Shown here in pieces: positions 17,338 to 25,655 of a stretch of 54,775 bases of DNA. Within the stretch, counting starts at the first letter, position 1; the number at the start of each line of letters is the position of its first letter. Both the position numbers and the translations under genes were made by a program. Source of the DNA: Thomasclavelia spiroformis (lineage in GTDB: Bacteria; Bacillota_I; Bacilli_A; Erysipelotrichales; Coprobacillaceae); NCBI GenBank assembly GCA_016901755.1, contig JACJKV010000018.1, positions 1-54,775 on the forward strand, in the 5' to 3' direction. The notes under the pieces were generated by a model. The model saw only the letters and a program-made list of their open reading frames with translations. It ran no database searches and had not been told where the DNA came from.

Positions 17338-17815
17338 ATTTATGATATGTTTCATTTTTGATGATCTTAAAGCAACGATAAATCTGTTCCATTAAAATCA
17401 GTTTCATTAGCTGATGGGGAAATGTCATCAGTGAAAAGCAAAGACGATAATCAGCTCTTTCAAGCAAACTGTTCCCTAGTCCCAAAGAACCACCAATTAC
17501 AAAATCTATCGTACTTTTTCCTTGGATCATACAGTTTTCTATATGTCTGGCAAAACGTACACTATCCATCTGCTGGCCATGAAGGTCCAGCAGAATCACA
17601 TAATCGTCCTTTTTTATTTTATCTAACAGCCTGGCTGCTTCTTTTTCTTTGATCATGGTTTCAACATTTTCACTGGCACGGTCAGGAATCGCTTCATCAG
17701 CAACTTCGATCATTTCCACCTTAGCATACCCGCTCAACCGTTTTGCATATTCCCTGATACCCGCAACCAGATATTTTTCCTTTAAACGCCCTACCGTCAG
17801 AATCCTAATTTTCAT
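17336..17815 (-). CDS. rlmH: 23S rRNA pseudouridine-1915 N3-methyltransferase RlmH
   Basis: A 159-residue SPOUT methyltransferase, the usual RlmH length, which methylates pseudouridine 1915 in helix 69 of 23S rRNA on assembled ribosomes. The S-adenosylmethionine-binding knot is visible as FVIGGSLGLG and the C-terminal MTFPHQLMKLILMEQIYRCFKI...YHK, which ends with the conserved Tyr-His-Lys. The ATG at 17815 has AGGAGG 5 bases upstream and overlaps the end of walJ by 11 bases. The walJ-rlmH order is conserved across Firmicutes near the origin or the walRK region, though walRK is absent here. Confidence 0.95.
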   Translation of the reverse strand: MKIRILTVGRLKEKYLVAGIREYAKRLSGYAKVEMIEVADEAIPDRASENVETMIKEKEAARLLDKIKKDDYVILLDLHGQQMDSVRFARHIENCMIQGKSTIDFVIGGSLGLGNSLLERADYRLCFSLMTFPHQLMKLILMEQIYRCFKIIKNETYHK

Positions 17816-18554
17816 GTTGGCCTCCTGAAACAACATCTACCTGACTGGCAACTTTAATTTGCGAGAAATCTACATTTCGCTCTTTAAAAACCCGATGATA
17901 AGTAGCTAAAGCCATTTCCGGGGTATTGGCTTCTTGCGAAAGATGGGCCAGGCATATTTCTTTGGTCTGTGGTCCAATGACCTGTGCCATGACATTTGCA
18001 CTGTATTCATTATTTAAATGGCCTTTATCACCATAGATCCTGTTTTTGAGAAACAAAGGTCTTTTCGTTGCCATCAGCATTTCAACATCGTGGTTACTTT
18101 CAAAAATATAATATTCCAGATCATGCATATAACTCAAATTTTTCTGACTGACATAGCCAGTATCTGTCATATACAGCAAACTTTCTCTTGCTCCTTTAAT
18201 AACAAAGCCAAACGGTGAAGTCGCATCGTGAGAAAGCGGTAACGGTGTAATTTCAAAACCACCGAGCTTTATCATCTCATAATCCTTAAATTCATGACAG
18301 TGATCGATATTCTTAATACAGCCACAGCCACAATAGACCATATGCAAATCAAATATTGAAATATTTTTATTATGATCATAATGATCATGTGTCAGCAAAA
18401 CATACTGAATATCTTTTTCAGCAAACCCAAGCTGTTTCAGTTTGTATAGCAGCTGTTTGCGGCTGATGCCACAGTCAATCAGCAAACCACTTCCGTTTTC
18501 ATATATAAATACACTATTTCCTTTCGAACCACTCGCTAAGACATGGTATTCCAT
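17805..18554 (-). CDS. walJ: WalJ/YycJ-like MBL-fold hydrolase
   Basis: A 249-residue metallo-beta-lactamase-fold protein. The zinc motif THDHYDH (about 55-61) and the later TGY and HLSQEAN segments are intact. WalJ (YycJ) in Bacillus and Streptococcus is linked to the WalRK cell-wall regulon, acts as a 5'-to-3' exonuclease in vitro and has been implicated in coordinating division with replication. AAAGGGGTG lies 7 bases before ATG 18554. It overlaps rlmH, matching the known gene order; the usual walR, walK, walH and walI genes do not adjoin it in this genome, suggesting that the locus has been split. Confidence 0.9.
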   Translation of the reverse strand: MEYHVLASGSKGNSVFIYENGSGLLIDCGISRKQLLYKLKQLGFAEKDIQYVLLTHDHYDHNKNISIFDLHMVYCGCGCIKNIDHCHEFKDYEMIKLGGFEITPLPLSHDATSPFGFVIKGARESLLYMTDTGYVSQKNLSYMHDLEYYIFESNHDVEMLMATKRPLFLKNRIYGDKGHLNNEYSANVMAQVIGPQTKEICLAHLSQEANTPEMALATYHRVFKERNVDFSQIKVASQVDVVSGGQHEN

Positions 18555-18574
18555 CTTTTCACCCCTTTAAAAGA

Positions 18575-18599
18575 AAAATGAGTACATTGTACTCATTTT
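18575..18599 (-). terminator. Terminator of rpmE
   Basis: AAAATGAGTAC (18575-18585), loop ATT, GTACTCATTTT (18589-18599). The minus strand then reads TTCTTTT. Confidence 0.85.
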
Positions 18600-18801
18600 A
18601 TTTAAAACCGTATTTTTTATTGAATTTTTCAACACGTCCATCAGCACTAGCAAATCTTTGTTTACCTGTATAGAATGGATGACAGTTAGAACAAGTGTCC
18701 ACACGAATTTCATCTAATACAGATCCACTTTCGAATTCAGCACCACATGATGTACAAATAACTTTTACTTTTTTGTAATTTGGATGAATTCCTTTTTTCA
18801 T
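18598..18801 (-). CDS. rpmE: 50S ribosomal protein L31, zinc-binding form
   Basis: A 67-residue ribosomal protein beginning [20 protein letters not shown]. Two CxxC pairs (ICTSCG and [11 protein letters not shown]) make the zinc-binding type, which in other Firmicutes is swapped for a Cys-free paralogue during zinc starvation; no paralogue is present here. The ATG at 18801 is preceded by GGAGAGAT. A longer opening to 18867 lies in the leader, where a hairpin (TTGTAG/CTACAA) can form and might serve autogenous control. Confidence 0.95.
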   Translation of the reverse strand: MKKGIHPNYKKVKVICTSCGAEFESGSVLDEIRVDTCSNCHPFYTGKQRFASADGRVEKFNKKYGFK

Positions 18802-18857
18802 AATATCTCTCCTTCCGCCTTGTAGACTTTTTTCACTACAAAGTAAGTTGCTATAAC

Positions 18858-18886
18858 ATAATAGCATTAAATATTATTGAATTCAA
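18858..18886 (-). promoter_or_regulatory. Promoter of rpmE
   Basis: Minus strand: -35 TTGAAT (18881-18886), 17 bases, -10 TATTAT (18858-18863). The -35 overlaps the stop region of the upstream oxidoreductase gene. Confidence 0.68.
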
Positions 18887-19482
18887 CCCCTTTTTTTAAA
18901 ATCAAAATCTTTTCCTCGACAATAAGCATCCTTTAAATAAATTTCATATTTTAACTGCCGTTCATCATAACCTCTGCTCATTCGATCATAAACAGCAAAT
19001 TCAATATTTTCAGCCCGCCCAGCCATACGGTCATGAACCATGATTTCCTGCATTGCTTTGATTTGTCGCTTTCTTAATTCCTGTCTGGCATCGCCACCCA
19101 TCGTCACTAAAAACAGCGCTTTTTTCATGACCTTCATCCGCTGATTGCCATAGGCAAAGCCATACGTAAATACTCGCTGAAACCAGCCCACCAGTTTACT
19201 GGGAGCTTCGCTCCAGAAAACCGGATAAATAAAAACCAGCGCTTCATGACAGTTGATCAATTCCTGATAGTATTTAACATCATCAGGTACCAAAGCTTTT
19301 TCATCATAAAAGCCTTCCCTCAAATATTCCTGTTCTGTCATGTCACTTTGAAAATCATCTTCATATAAATCGACAACCTTCACTTCATGAGCGCCATCAT
19401 TGAGTCCTTTGACAAAGCTTTCTTTGATATCATGAGTAAAGCTATGATGACTGGGATGACAGTAAATGACCAGTACTTTCAT
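18883..19482 (-). CDS. NAD(P)H-dependent flavodoxin-fold oxidoreductase
   Basis: A 199-residue protein of the Flavodoxin_2 (NQO1/KefF/MdaB) family. The start MKVLVIYCHPSHHSFTHDIKESF is the FMN/FAD phosphate-binding strand and loop; HEALVFIYPVFWSEAPSKLVGWFQRVFTYGFAY is the flavin ring segment characteristic of this family. Such enzymes reduce quinones, azo dyes or nitro compounds by two electrons. GGAG 7 bases before ATG 19482 fixes the start. Neighbouring genes give no hint of the natural substrate. A dehydrogenase regulating a Kef channel is possible, but no kef gene is present. Confidence 0.85.
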   Translation of the reverse strand: MKVLVIYCHPSHHSFTHDIKESFVKGLNDGAHEVKVVDLYEDDFQSDMTEQEYLREGFYDEKALVPDDVKYYQELINCHEALVFIYPVFWSEAPSKLVGWFQRVFTYGFAYGNQRMKVMKKALFLVTMGGDARQELRKRQIKAMQEIMVHDRMAGRAENIEFAVYDRMSRGYDERQLKYEIYLKDAYCRGKDFDFKKRG

Positions 19483-19497
19483 CACTATTCTCCTTTC

Positions 19498-19530
19498 AAA
19501 AAAACTTGCGATAATTATCACAAGTTTTTT
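19498..19530. terminator. Bidirectional terminator after murA
   Basis: AAAACTTG pairs with CAAGTTTT, and the inner GATAATTATC is self-complementary, extending the stem. A and T runs lie on both sides, and the murA stop falls inside. Confidence 0.8.
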
Positions 19531-20794
19531 AATCTTCTATCTGTATACGACGAATAACTGCACCTAAAGATACAAGTTTCTGATCGATGTTGGCATAGCC
19601 TCTGTCAATATGATATACATTACTGATTCTGGTAATTCCTTCGGCAATCAGCCCTGCTATCAGCAGCGCTGCACCACAACGCAGATCTGTCGCTTCAACA
19701 TCTGCTCCTTTTAATGGTGTCTTACCATTGATATAGCACATGGATTCTTCCAGTTCAATGTTTGCGCCCATCTTGTTAAGCTGCCCACAATGACGGAATC
19801 TTTCAGGATATATCGTTTCAACAACCTGCGACTGTCCTTCTGCCTGAGTCAAAAGCGTCGTTAATGGCTGCTGCAGATCTGTCGCAAAGCCGGGATAAAC
19901 CTGGGTTCTGACATCGACCGGTTTAAAATGTTTCTGATCTCCATATACAATGATACTGTCTCCTACCATTTCCATCTTTACACCTATTTCCTTCAGCTTT
20001 GAAATCAGTGATTCCAGATGCTGAGGAATGATGTTTTGAATGATAACTCTTTCACCAGCTGCCGCCGCCATGATCAGAAACGTTCCTGCTTCAATACGGT
20101 CAGGAATGATTTCATGATAACATCCTTTAAGATGTTCTACCCCTTCGATCGTGATCGTATCTGTTCCTGCACCACGTATTTTCGCTCCCATTTTAGTCAG
20201 CAGGTTAACCACATCGATAATTTCTGGTTCTTTGGCTGCATTTTCAATAACTGTTTTTCCTTCAGCCTTGACTGCTGCCAGCATAATATTAATGGTCGCT
20301 CCTACCGAAGCAAAATCCAGATAGATCTTATTTCCAATCAGCCTGTCGGCAGTAATAATGTGAGCGCCATCTTTAAATTCAACTTTAGCCCCTAAAGCCT
20401 CAAAGCCTTTGATATGCAGGTCTATTGGACGTGGTCCTAAAAAGCATCCGCCTGGTGCTTTCATCACCACTTTCTTGCATTTTCCAAGCAGTGCCCCCAT
20501 GAGATAATATGAGGCACGCAGTTTATCAACCGCCTCTGATACCAAAGGTACATTTTTCATATAAGTCGGATCAACGATCAGACCATCATTGCTTCTAAGC
20601 ACGGTACAGTTCAGTTCTTCCAGCAAAACCGCAAGAGCATCTACATCACTAATTTCAGGTACTCCATATATTGTCACAGGACTGTCAGACAAAATAATGG
20701 CCGGAATCAATGCAACGGTCGCATTTTTTGCGCCTGATATTTCAACCGTTCCATTTAATTTATGACCACCTTCAATAGCTATGATTTCTTTCAT
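19529..20794 (-). CDS. murA: UDP-N-acetylglucosamine 1-carboxyvinyltransferase
   Basis: Catalyses the first committed step of peptidoglycan synthesis, transferring enolpyruvate from PEP to UDP-GlcNAc in the cytoplasm. The 421-residue protein has the normal length. The catalytic lysine lies in SGAKN (K23) and the fosfomycin-target cysteine is C117 in [14 protein letters not shown], so it should be fosfomycin-sensitive. Firmicutes often carry two copies (murA and murZ); only this one is in the window. A GAGG site about 8-10 bases before ATG 20794 supports the start. It may be cotranscribed with the small zinc-ribbon gene 82 bases upstream. Confidence 0.96.
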   Translation of the reverse strand: MKEIIAIEGGHKLNGTVEISGAKNATVALIPAIILSDSPVTIYGVPEISDVDALAVLLEELNCTVLRSNDGLIVDPTYMKNVPLVSEAVDKLRASYYLMGALLGKCKKVVMKAPGGCFLGPRPIDLHIKGFEALGAKVEFKDGAHIITADRLIGNKIYLDFASVGATINIMLAAVKAEGKTVIENAAKEPEIIDVVNLLTKMGAKIRGAGTDTITIEGVEHLKGCYHEIIPDRIEAGTFLIMAAAAGERVIIQNIIPQHLESLISKLKEIGVKMEMVGDSIIVYGDQKHFKPVDVRTQVYPGFATDLQQPLTTLLTQAEGQSQVVETIYPERFRHCGQLNKMGANIELEESMCYINGKTPLKGADVEATDLRCGAALLIAGLIAEGITRISNVYHIDRGYANIDQKLVSLGAVIRRIQIED

Positions 20795-20876
20795 CCTTAC
20801 ATCCTCATTTCCATAGATTTTTACAACCTATACTATATTATAATTCCCTCAAAAAAACAACGTGTAATCTTTTCTT

Positions 20877-21191
20877 TTAAACGAATTCCTCTTCTAAAAA
20901 CATTTCCTTCAGCACATCTCTGGCTTGCTGTAAATCACGATAAGTCACATAAAATTCAAAATTTTCCAGATAGGGACCTGCCTTGATGGCCAAAGCGGCA
21001 CCTTTATCACCCTGACATCTATAATCAATCTGATTTTCAGTCAAACGCTGTTTGATCATATCTGTCCAGATAAGCTGTTTTTCAATCAGAAAACACCAGT
21101 CATCATCTTTTACAGATCTGATTTTACGATTAAAACAGCAGGGACACTGTTCACCTGAAAAAACATGATGACATCGAGGACAATAATTCAT
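20877..21191 (-). CDS. Zinc-ribbon protein with DUF2007-like domain
   Basis: A 104-residue protein. The N terminus has a four-cysteine zinc ribbon (CPRC at 4-7 and CPCC at 17-20, roughly). The rest (about 35-100) resembles the ferredoxin-like 'putative signal transducing' DUF2007 fold: IKQRLTENQIDYRC...FYVTYRDLQQARDVLKEMF. No biochemical role is established for this family. GGAG lies 9 bases before ATG 21191. It is followed by murA in the same direction with no evident terminator between them. Confidence 0.72.
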   Translation of the reverse strand: MNYCPRCHHVFSGEQCPCCFNRKIRSVKDDDWCFLIEKQLIWTDMIKQRLTENQIDYRCQGDKGAALAIKAGPYLENFEFYVTYRDLQQARDVLKEMFLEEEFV

Positions 21192-21290
21192 AATATTCTT
21201 TCTCCTTTCAAATTATCACTAGCAGACAAATTAAACCTAAATATTTTTGCATGATCATCGCCTTTTGCTACTTATTATTATATCATAAAC

Positions 21291-21318
21291 AAAAAAAAGG
21301 AGCTGTATTTTCAGCTCC
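21291..21318 (-). terminator. Terminator of the aldolase gene
   Basis: GGAGCTG (21299-21305), loop TATTTT, CAGCTCC (21312-21318); the minus strand continues with eight T. Confidence 0.88.
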
Positions 21319-21333
21319 CATATTCTTTTATTA

Positions 21334-22200
21334 TTAAGCTTTACCGATGCATCCAAAGATTTCCATTTTTTCTTTAACGCATTGTTTGATTGCTTCAGCA
21401 CCTGGTGCTAATAATTTACGAGGATCGAATCCTTTACCTTCTAAGTCTTTTCCAGCTTCAATATATTTTCTAGTAGCTTCTTGGAAATATAACTGACATT
21501 CAGTATTTACGTTAATTTTAGAAACACCTAAGTTGATAGCTTTTTTGATCATATCTTCTGGAATACCAGTTCCACCATGTAATACTAATGGTAAGATTCC
21601 TGTTTCTTCCTGAATTGCTGCTAAAGCATCGAAATCTAATCCTTTCCAGTTTGCTGGATATTTACCATGAATATTTCCAATACCTGCTGCTAAGAAGTCA
21701 ACACCTAAATCTGCAATCATTTTACATTCTTTAGGATCTGCAACTTCTCCTGCGCCAACAACTCCATCTTCTTCACCACCGATAGAACCAACTTCAGCTT
21801 CAACTGAGACACCTTTTGAGTGACATAATTCTACGATTTCTTTTGTTTTTTCAATATTTTCTTCGATTCCATAATGAGAACCATCAAACATGATTGAAGA
21901 GAAACCAGCTTCTAAAGCAGCTTTTGCTCCATCATATGATCCATGGTCTAAGTGTAAAGCTACTGGTACAGTGATTCCTAAAGAGTCAACCATTGCACTA
22001 ACCATAGCAGAAACTGTTTTAAATCCAGTCATATATTTAGCAGCTCCTTCAGAAACCCCTAAGATAACTGGTGCTTTTAATTCTTCTGCAGTTAATAAAA
22101 TTGATTTAGTCCATTCTAAGTTGTTGATATTGAATTGTCCAACAGCATAGTGACCTGCTTTTGCTTTTTGTAACATTTCTGTTGCTGATACTAATCCCAT
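21334..22200 (-). CDS. fba: Class II fructose-bisphosphate aldolase
   Basis: A 288-residue zinc-dependent glycolytic aldolase that splits fructose 1,6-bisphosphate into dihydroxyacetone phosphate and glyceraldehyde 3-phosphate. Zinc and catalytic motifs: LHLDHGS (about 79-85), FDGSHY, EAEVGSIGGEEDG, GNIHGKY, LVLHGGTG and NVNTECQ. The ATG at 22200 follows AAGGAG with 7-base spacing; the frame stays open 18 codons further up, without ribosome site. Codon use favours AT-ending optimal codons more than its neighbours, consistent with high expression. Tagatose-bisphosphate aldolase is a close relative, but lac/gal genes are absent, so fructose bisphosphate is the safer call. Confidence 0.94.
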   Translation of the reverse strand: MGLVSATEMLQKAKAGHYAVGQFNINNLEWTKSILLTAEELKAPVILGVSEGAAKYMTGFKTVSAMVSAMVDSLGITVPVALHLDHGSYDGAKAALEAGFSSIMFDGSHYGIEENIEKTKEIVELCHSKGVSVEAEVGSIGGEEDGVVGAGEVADPKECKMIADLGVDFLAAGIGNIHGKYPANWKGLDFDALAAIQEETGILPLVLHGGTGIPEDMIKKAINLGVSKINVNTECQLYFQEATRKYIEAGKDLEGKGFDPRKLLAPGAEAIKQCVKEKMEIFGCIGKA

Positions 22201-22276
22201 AATTAATCTCCTTTTCTCTTTTTCTTTTTTAATTTTACTATTTTTTATATACAATTTCCACTCTTTTTATATAAAA

Positions 22277-22293
22277 ACAATTTTAAATTGTAT
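22277..22293. promoter_or_regulatory. Palindrome in the aldolase gene leader
   Basis: ACAATTTTAAATTGT: 7-base arms ACAATTT/AAATTGT around one T. It lies just downstream of the fba -10 box. It could be an operator; the A/T-rich context makes this tentative. Confidence 0.35.
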
Positions 22294-22303
22294 GACCAAA
22301 AGC

Positions 22304-22332
22304 ATTATAATATATCATCAGACAGATATCAA
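22304..22332 (-). promoter_or_regulatory. Promoter of fba
   Basis: Minus strand: -35 TTGATA (22327-22332), 17 bases, -10 TATAAT (22304-22309). The leader is about 100 bases long. Confidence 0.75.
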
Positions 22333-22371
22333 GTTATTATAACAACGATAATGTTTTATCAGTTTATTTCC

Positions 22372-22380
22372 TGATATAAT
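22372..22380 (+). promoter_or_regulatory. Extended -10 promoter of the panE-like gene
   Basis: TGATATAAT, a perfect TGnTATAAT, 18 bases before the ATG and 6 bases before the GGAGG ribosome site. Confidence 0.55.
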
Positions 22381-22398
22381 AAATCTGGAGGTACAGTT

Positions 22399-23316
22399 AT
22401 GACAATAAAAAACATCGGACTCATTGGCCTGGAGGCTATTGGTGCTCCTTTAGCAGTTGCTTTGCACCATTTAGATCCCGAACATTTTTACATTATCGCT
22501 GAAGGCAAAAGAAAAGAAAGACTGCTGCAAGGGGTCATGATCAATGATAGGTGTTATCACTTTCCAATTCTTGAACCACAGCAGCACAAAACTTTAGATT
22601 TGATTTTAGTAACGACCAAATACAATCAGCTTTCTACAGCCATCAGTGATATCCAGAACTTTGTAGGTCCTCAAACCAGGATCATTCCTTTTTTAAACGG
22701 TATTACAGCAGAAGAAAAGCTGGCTGCCATCTATGGCGAAGAAAAAATAATTTATGGTTTTGTCAAAATCGCATCAATGAATATTGATCATCATATCACA
22801 TATCAAAATGCTGGCTGTTATTACCTGGGACATCCTATTAACCAGCACTATGATAGCGATATTGACAGCATCCACGAACTATTCAATAAAGCGGGTATCA
22901 AACATCTCATTCCCGAAGACATGCTGGTACAGAAGTGGTTTAAATACATCAGTAATGTCAGCGAAAATCAGGTCAGTGCTATCCTTGATATTCCTTTTGG
23001 AGCCTGGAATGCCAGTAACCACGCTAATGCCTTAAGAGAGATGGTTGCTTATGAAACCTGGCTTATCGCTCAGGCCAAAGATATCAGGATTCCTCAGCAG
23101 TGGATTACTAAACAGCGCAGCGCTTTAAGCAAACTGCCATACCACAACTGCTGTTCCATGGTTCAGGATCTTCGCAGCCATAGAACAACTGAAGTAGAAA
23201 TGTTTGCTGGTGAAATGATCAGAATGGGTAAACAATATCATATTCCTACACCATACAACGAAATGCTCTATCATATGATCAAAGTTCTCGAAGAAAAAAA
23301 TGAAGGTCAAATATAA
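22399..23316 (+). CDS. 2-Dehydropantoate 2-reductase family protein
   Basis: A 305-residue ketopantoate reductase-like enzyme; PanE reduces ketopantoate with NADPH in pantothenate synthesis. The N-terminal Rossmann motif is GLIGLEAIGAPLA (a GxGxxG variant in which Glu replaces one Gly), followed by the ApbA/PanE core VTTKYNQL, the mid-protein QKWFKYISNVSENQVSAIL (with the conserved Lys and Asn) and a C-terminal helical domain ending PTPYNEMLYHMI. The variant nucleotide motif and absence of panB/panC nearby mean it may act on another 2-keto acid, so I give no gene symbol. GGAGG lies 8 bases before ATG 22399. It is monocistronic, bounded by a bidirectional hairpin. Confidence 0.85.
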   Translation: MTIKNIGLIGLEAIGAPLAVALHHLDPEHFYIIAEGKRKERLLQGVMINDRCYHFPILEPQQHKTLDLILVTTKYNQLSTAISDIQNFVGPQTRIIPFLNGITAEEKLAAIYGEEKIIYGFVKIASMNIDHHITYQNAGCYYLGHPINQHYDSDIDSIHELFNKAGIKHLIPEDMLVQKWFKYISNVSENQVSAILDIPFGAWNASNHANALREMVAYETWLIAQAKDIRIPQQWITKQRSALSKLPYHNCCSMVQDLRSHRTTEVEMFAGEMIRMGKQYHIPTPYNEMLYHMIKVLEEKNEGQI

Positions 23317-23341
23317 AAAAGATTGCCTCGCAATCTTTTTT
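23315..23341. terminator. Bidirectional terminator between convergent panE-like and patB genes
   Basis: AAAAAAGATTGC, loop CTC, GCAATCTTTTTT: a 12-bp stem with U tails both ways. Confidence 0.9.
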
Positions 23342-24509
23342 ACTTCTTAAATGCTTTTAACAGGCGCTGACAGGCGTCTTCTAAGATCTGACGTGGAACA
23401 GCCAGGTTAAATCTTTCAAAGCCTTCGCCACCAGTACCAAATATATATCCTTCATCCAGCCAAAGCCCAGCTTCTTCCAGCATTTTCTTCTCTAATGCCT
23501 GATGATCTAAATGACATTCTCTAAAATCAACCCAGGCCAGATACAGTCCTTCTGGTTCCACTAAATGAATATGTGGCAAATTGGTTTTTAAAAACTCATC
23601 AAAATACATAAAATTATCATAAACATATTCCAGCATTTCATCGACCCACAATTCACACTGATCATAAGCTGTCATACAGGCAATCGCTCCTAGGAAATTC
23701 GGTGCCGATACCCCAACTCGCTCCATCGTATGACAATAGCTTTCTCTTAGCTTAGAATTAGCGATGATGATATTCGATGTCTGTAACCCTGCCAGATTAA
23801 AGGTTTTACTTGGCGCAGTTAATATGATTGCGAAATCCTGATAAGAAGGATCGACATTATAGAACGGAATATGACAATGATCACGGTAGACAAAATCCTG
23901 ATGAATTTCATCACTGACAACAAGGACGTGATGTTTTTTACAGATATCACCGATGACTTTCAGTTCATCTTCGCTCCATACCTTACCAATAGGATTATAA
24001 GGATTACATAAAATATACATTTTTACATCATGATCGATGATTGCCTGTTCAAAGGCCGCCACATCCATTGTATATTTACCATCATTAAAGATCATTGGAT
24101 TTTCAATGATCTGACGATCATTAAGTTCAATTGACATATCAAATGGATAATAAACCGGTTTATTGATGATGATGGCATCATTTTCTTGAGTAAAAGCATT
24201 GACACATAGCTTGATGGCACATACCACACCAGGTGTAGGCACGATCCATTCTTTTTCCACATCAAAATCATGACGACGTTTCATCCAGCCAATCACAGCC
24301 TGAAGATACTCATCAGAAATGATCGAATAACCATAAACTCCCTGTCTGATTCTTTTTGCCAAAGCCTGCTGAATTTCTTTAGGTGAACGAAAATCCATAT
24401 CTGCGACCCACATTGGCAGAACATCTCGAGGCTTATTCTGACTTTCTATAGTATCCCATTTTGCACAATTGGTTCCTGTTCTATTGACAACTTCATCAAA
24501 ATCAAACAT
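23340..24509 (-). CDS. patB: PatB/MalY-type aminotransferase (cystathionine beta-lyase)
   Basis: A 389-residue PLP enzyme of fold type I. The opening FDEVVNRTGTNCAKWD and LPMWVADMDFRSP are diagnostic of the MalY/PatB group; the PLP lysine is in APSKTFNLAGLQTSN. These enzymes cleave the C-S bond of cystathionine (and cysteine or S-conjugates), releasing homocysteine, pyruvate and ammonia; MalY of E. coli also represses the maltose regulon. AAAGGAAG 7 bases before ATG 24509 supports the start. It is the last gene of an operon with a 23S/tRNA methyltransferase gene and a small unknown gene. No methionine pathway genes adjoin. Confidence 0.9.
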   Translation of the reverse strand: MFDFDEVVNRTGTNCAKWDTIESQNKPRDVLPMWVADMDFRSPKEIQQALAKRIRQGVYGYSIISDEYLQAVIGWMKRRHDFDVEKEWIVPTPGVVCAIKLCVNAFTQENDAIIINKPVYYPFDMSIELNDRQIIENPMIFNDGKYTMDVAAFEQAIIDHDVKMYILCNPYNPIGKVWSEDELKVIGDICKKHHVLVVSDEIHQDFVYRDHCHIPFYNVDPSYQDFAIILTAPSKTFNLAGLQTSNIIIANSKLRESYCHTMERVGVSAPNFLGAIACMTAYDQCELWVDEMLEYVYDNFMYFDEFLKTNLPHIHLVEPEGLYLAWVDFRECHLDHQALEKKMLEEAGLWLDEGYIFGTGGEGFERFNLAVPRQILEDACQRLLKAFKK

Positions 24510-24530
24510 TTTACTACTTCCTTTCTCACT

Positions 24531-25271
24531 TTATAATACTTTTTTATCTTTAAATTCATCTTTTGAAAAATGAGCCAAAGTAATTCCTAAAGCCATTGAT
24601 AAATTCAGTGAATCTATATGATGACTATGCGGAATAAAAATACTTTGTCCATAATTCAGATATTCATCGGGCAGTCCACTGCTTTCGTTACCAAAAACAA
24701 GTGAATGATAATGCTGATGATCGCTTGGCAGCTGATGAATATTGGTAGCTCCTTTTAACATCAAAGTATAAATCTGATGATCAGGAAAGCTTCGCTGATA
24801 GTCTTCAAAACTGTCAAAATATTCAACATGCAGATGAAACAATGCCCCCATCGAAGATCTCACAACGCGGGGATCAAAAATATCCACTCCAGGTTTGATG
24901 ATTGCCAGATTGAAATAGTTAAACCCCAACATCGTTCGCATGATCGTTCCCATATTTCCCATATCTCCAGGATTTACCAGCACAACATGATTGCCTTCCT
25001 GCAAGGACATTTCATATTTTTTAATGATAGCTAAAGCAAAACAGTTATCTTTTTTAGATAGTTTAGCTATCGTCTGATCACTTTCAATAATATCGATATG
25101 ATGTTCTTTGCATATCTGATCAATAATTTTCAAACCTGAGTTTTTATATGAATTGCTTTTTACATAAACCCTTATCACCAGATCAGGTCTGTTTTTTAAT
25201 AATTCTATAGTTTCAAAAACGCCTAAAGTATATGTATACTGAGCATCTTTTTTATAGGCCTTAATCTTCAT
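24531..25271 (-). CDS. TrmH/SpoU-family RNA 2'-O-methyltransferase
   Basis: A 246-residue SPOUT enzyme that methylates ribose 2'-OH groups of rRNA or tRNA. The three SpoU motifs are present: motif 1 NPGDMGNMGTIMRTMLGF, motif 2 LVFGNESSGLP and motif 3 SLNLSMALGITLAHF. The N-terminal about 90 residues form the substrate-binding domain seen in TrmH paralogues of unknown target. It overlaps the upstream small gene by 11 bases, indicating translational coupling, and is followed by patB after 21 bases. The exact RNA site cannot be read from sequence. Confidence 0.9.
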   Translation of the reverse strand: MKIKAYKKDAQYTYTLGVFETIELLKNRPDLVIRVYVKSNSYKNSGLKIIDQICKEHHIDIIESDQTIAKLSKKDNCFALAIIKKYEMSLQEGNHVVLVNPGDMGNMGTIMRTMLGFNYFNLAIIKPGVDIFDPRVVRSSMGALFHLHVEYFDSFEDYQRSFPDHQIYTLMLKGATNIHQLPSDHQHYHSLVFGNESSGLPDEYLNYGQSIFIPHSHHIDSLNLSMALGITLAHFSKDEFKDKKVL

Positions 25272-25527
25272 CGATAATACCTTTTACCCGATTTGCTTCG
25301 GCTTCTACACTTTCTTTAAGTGAAGCAAAATGGGCTTTTTCAAAATGAGCACCCTGATCGATCAGATCAAGCAATCGATCATAATTACTGCATGCCAGCT
25401 GCAGCTGCGAATACTTAATAACATAATCCAGCTCATTGCCAGCATCCGCTGTTATTTTATTGGTTTCTTTATATAACTGTTTAAACTGTGTGTCCAGATC
25501 AACTTTAGGTTTTCTTTTAAAAAACAT
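25261..25527 (-). CDS. Small soluble protein of unknown function
   Basis: An 88-residue helical protein starting MFFKRKPKVDLDTQFKQLYKETNK, then an amphipathic, probably coiled-coil region (ELDYVIKYSQLQLACSNYDRLLDLIDQGAHFEKAHFASLKESVEAEANRVKGI). I do not recognise a family. GGGGGA 7 bases before ATG 25527 sets the start. It overlaps the downstream RNA methyltransferase gene by 11 bases, so it might be a small partner of that enzyme, though this is only a positional inference. Confidence 0.62.
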   Translation of the reverse strand: MFFKRKPKVDLDTQFKQLYKETNKITADAGNELDYVIKYSQLQLACSNYDRLLDLIDQGAHFEKAHFASLKESVEAEANRVKGIIDED

Positions 25528-25629
25528 AAGCAAGTCCCCCTTTTTCTCTATATATACTATCACAAATTAATTTCATTTTAAATTCATTTCACAAAATCTC
25601 ATACCGCTCAATCTATCAGTTGAAAATTA

Positions 25630-25638
25630 TGTTATAAT
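25630..25638 (+). promoter_or_regulatory. Extended -10 promoter of the rlmA-like operon
   Basis: TGTTATAAT at 25630-25638, 18 bases before the ATG. Confidence 0.55.
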
Positions 25639-25655
25639 ACCCCCGAGGTGAAATT

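Noticed and set aside
17805-18554. walJ as part of a complete walRK locus
   Set aside because: Only walJ and rlmH are present; no response regulator, sensor kinase, walH or walI adjoin.
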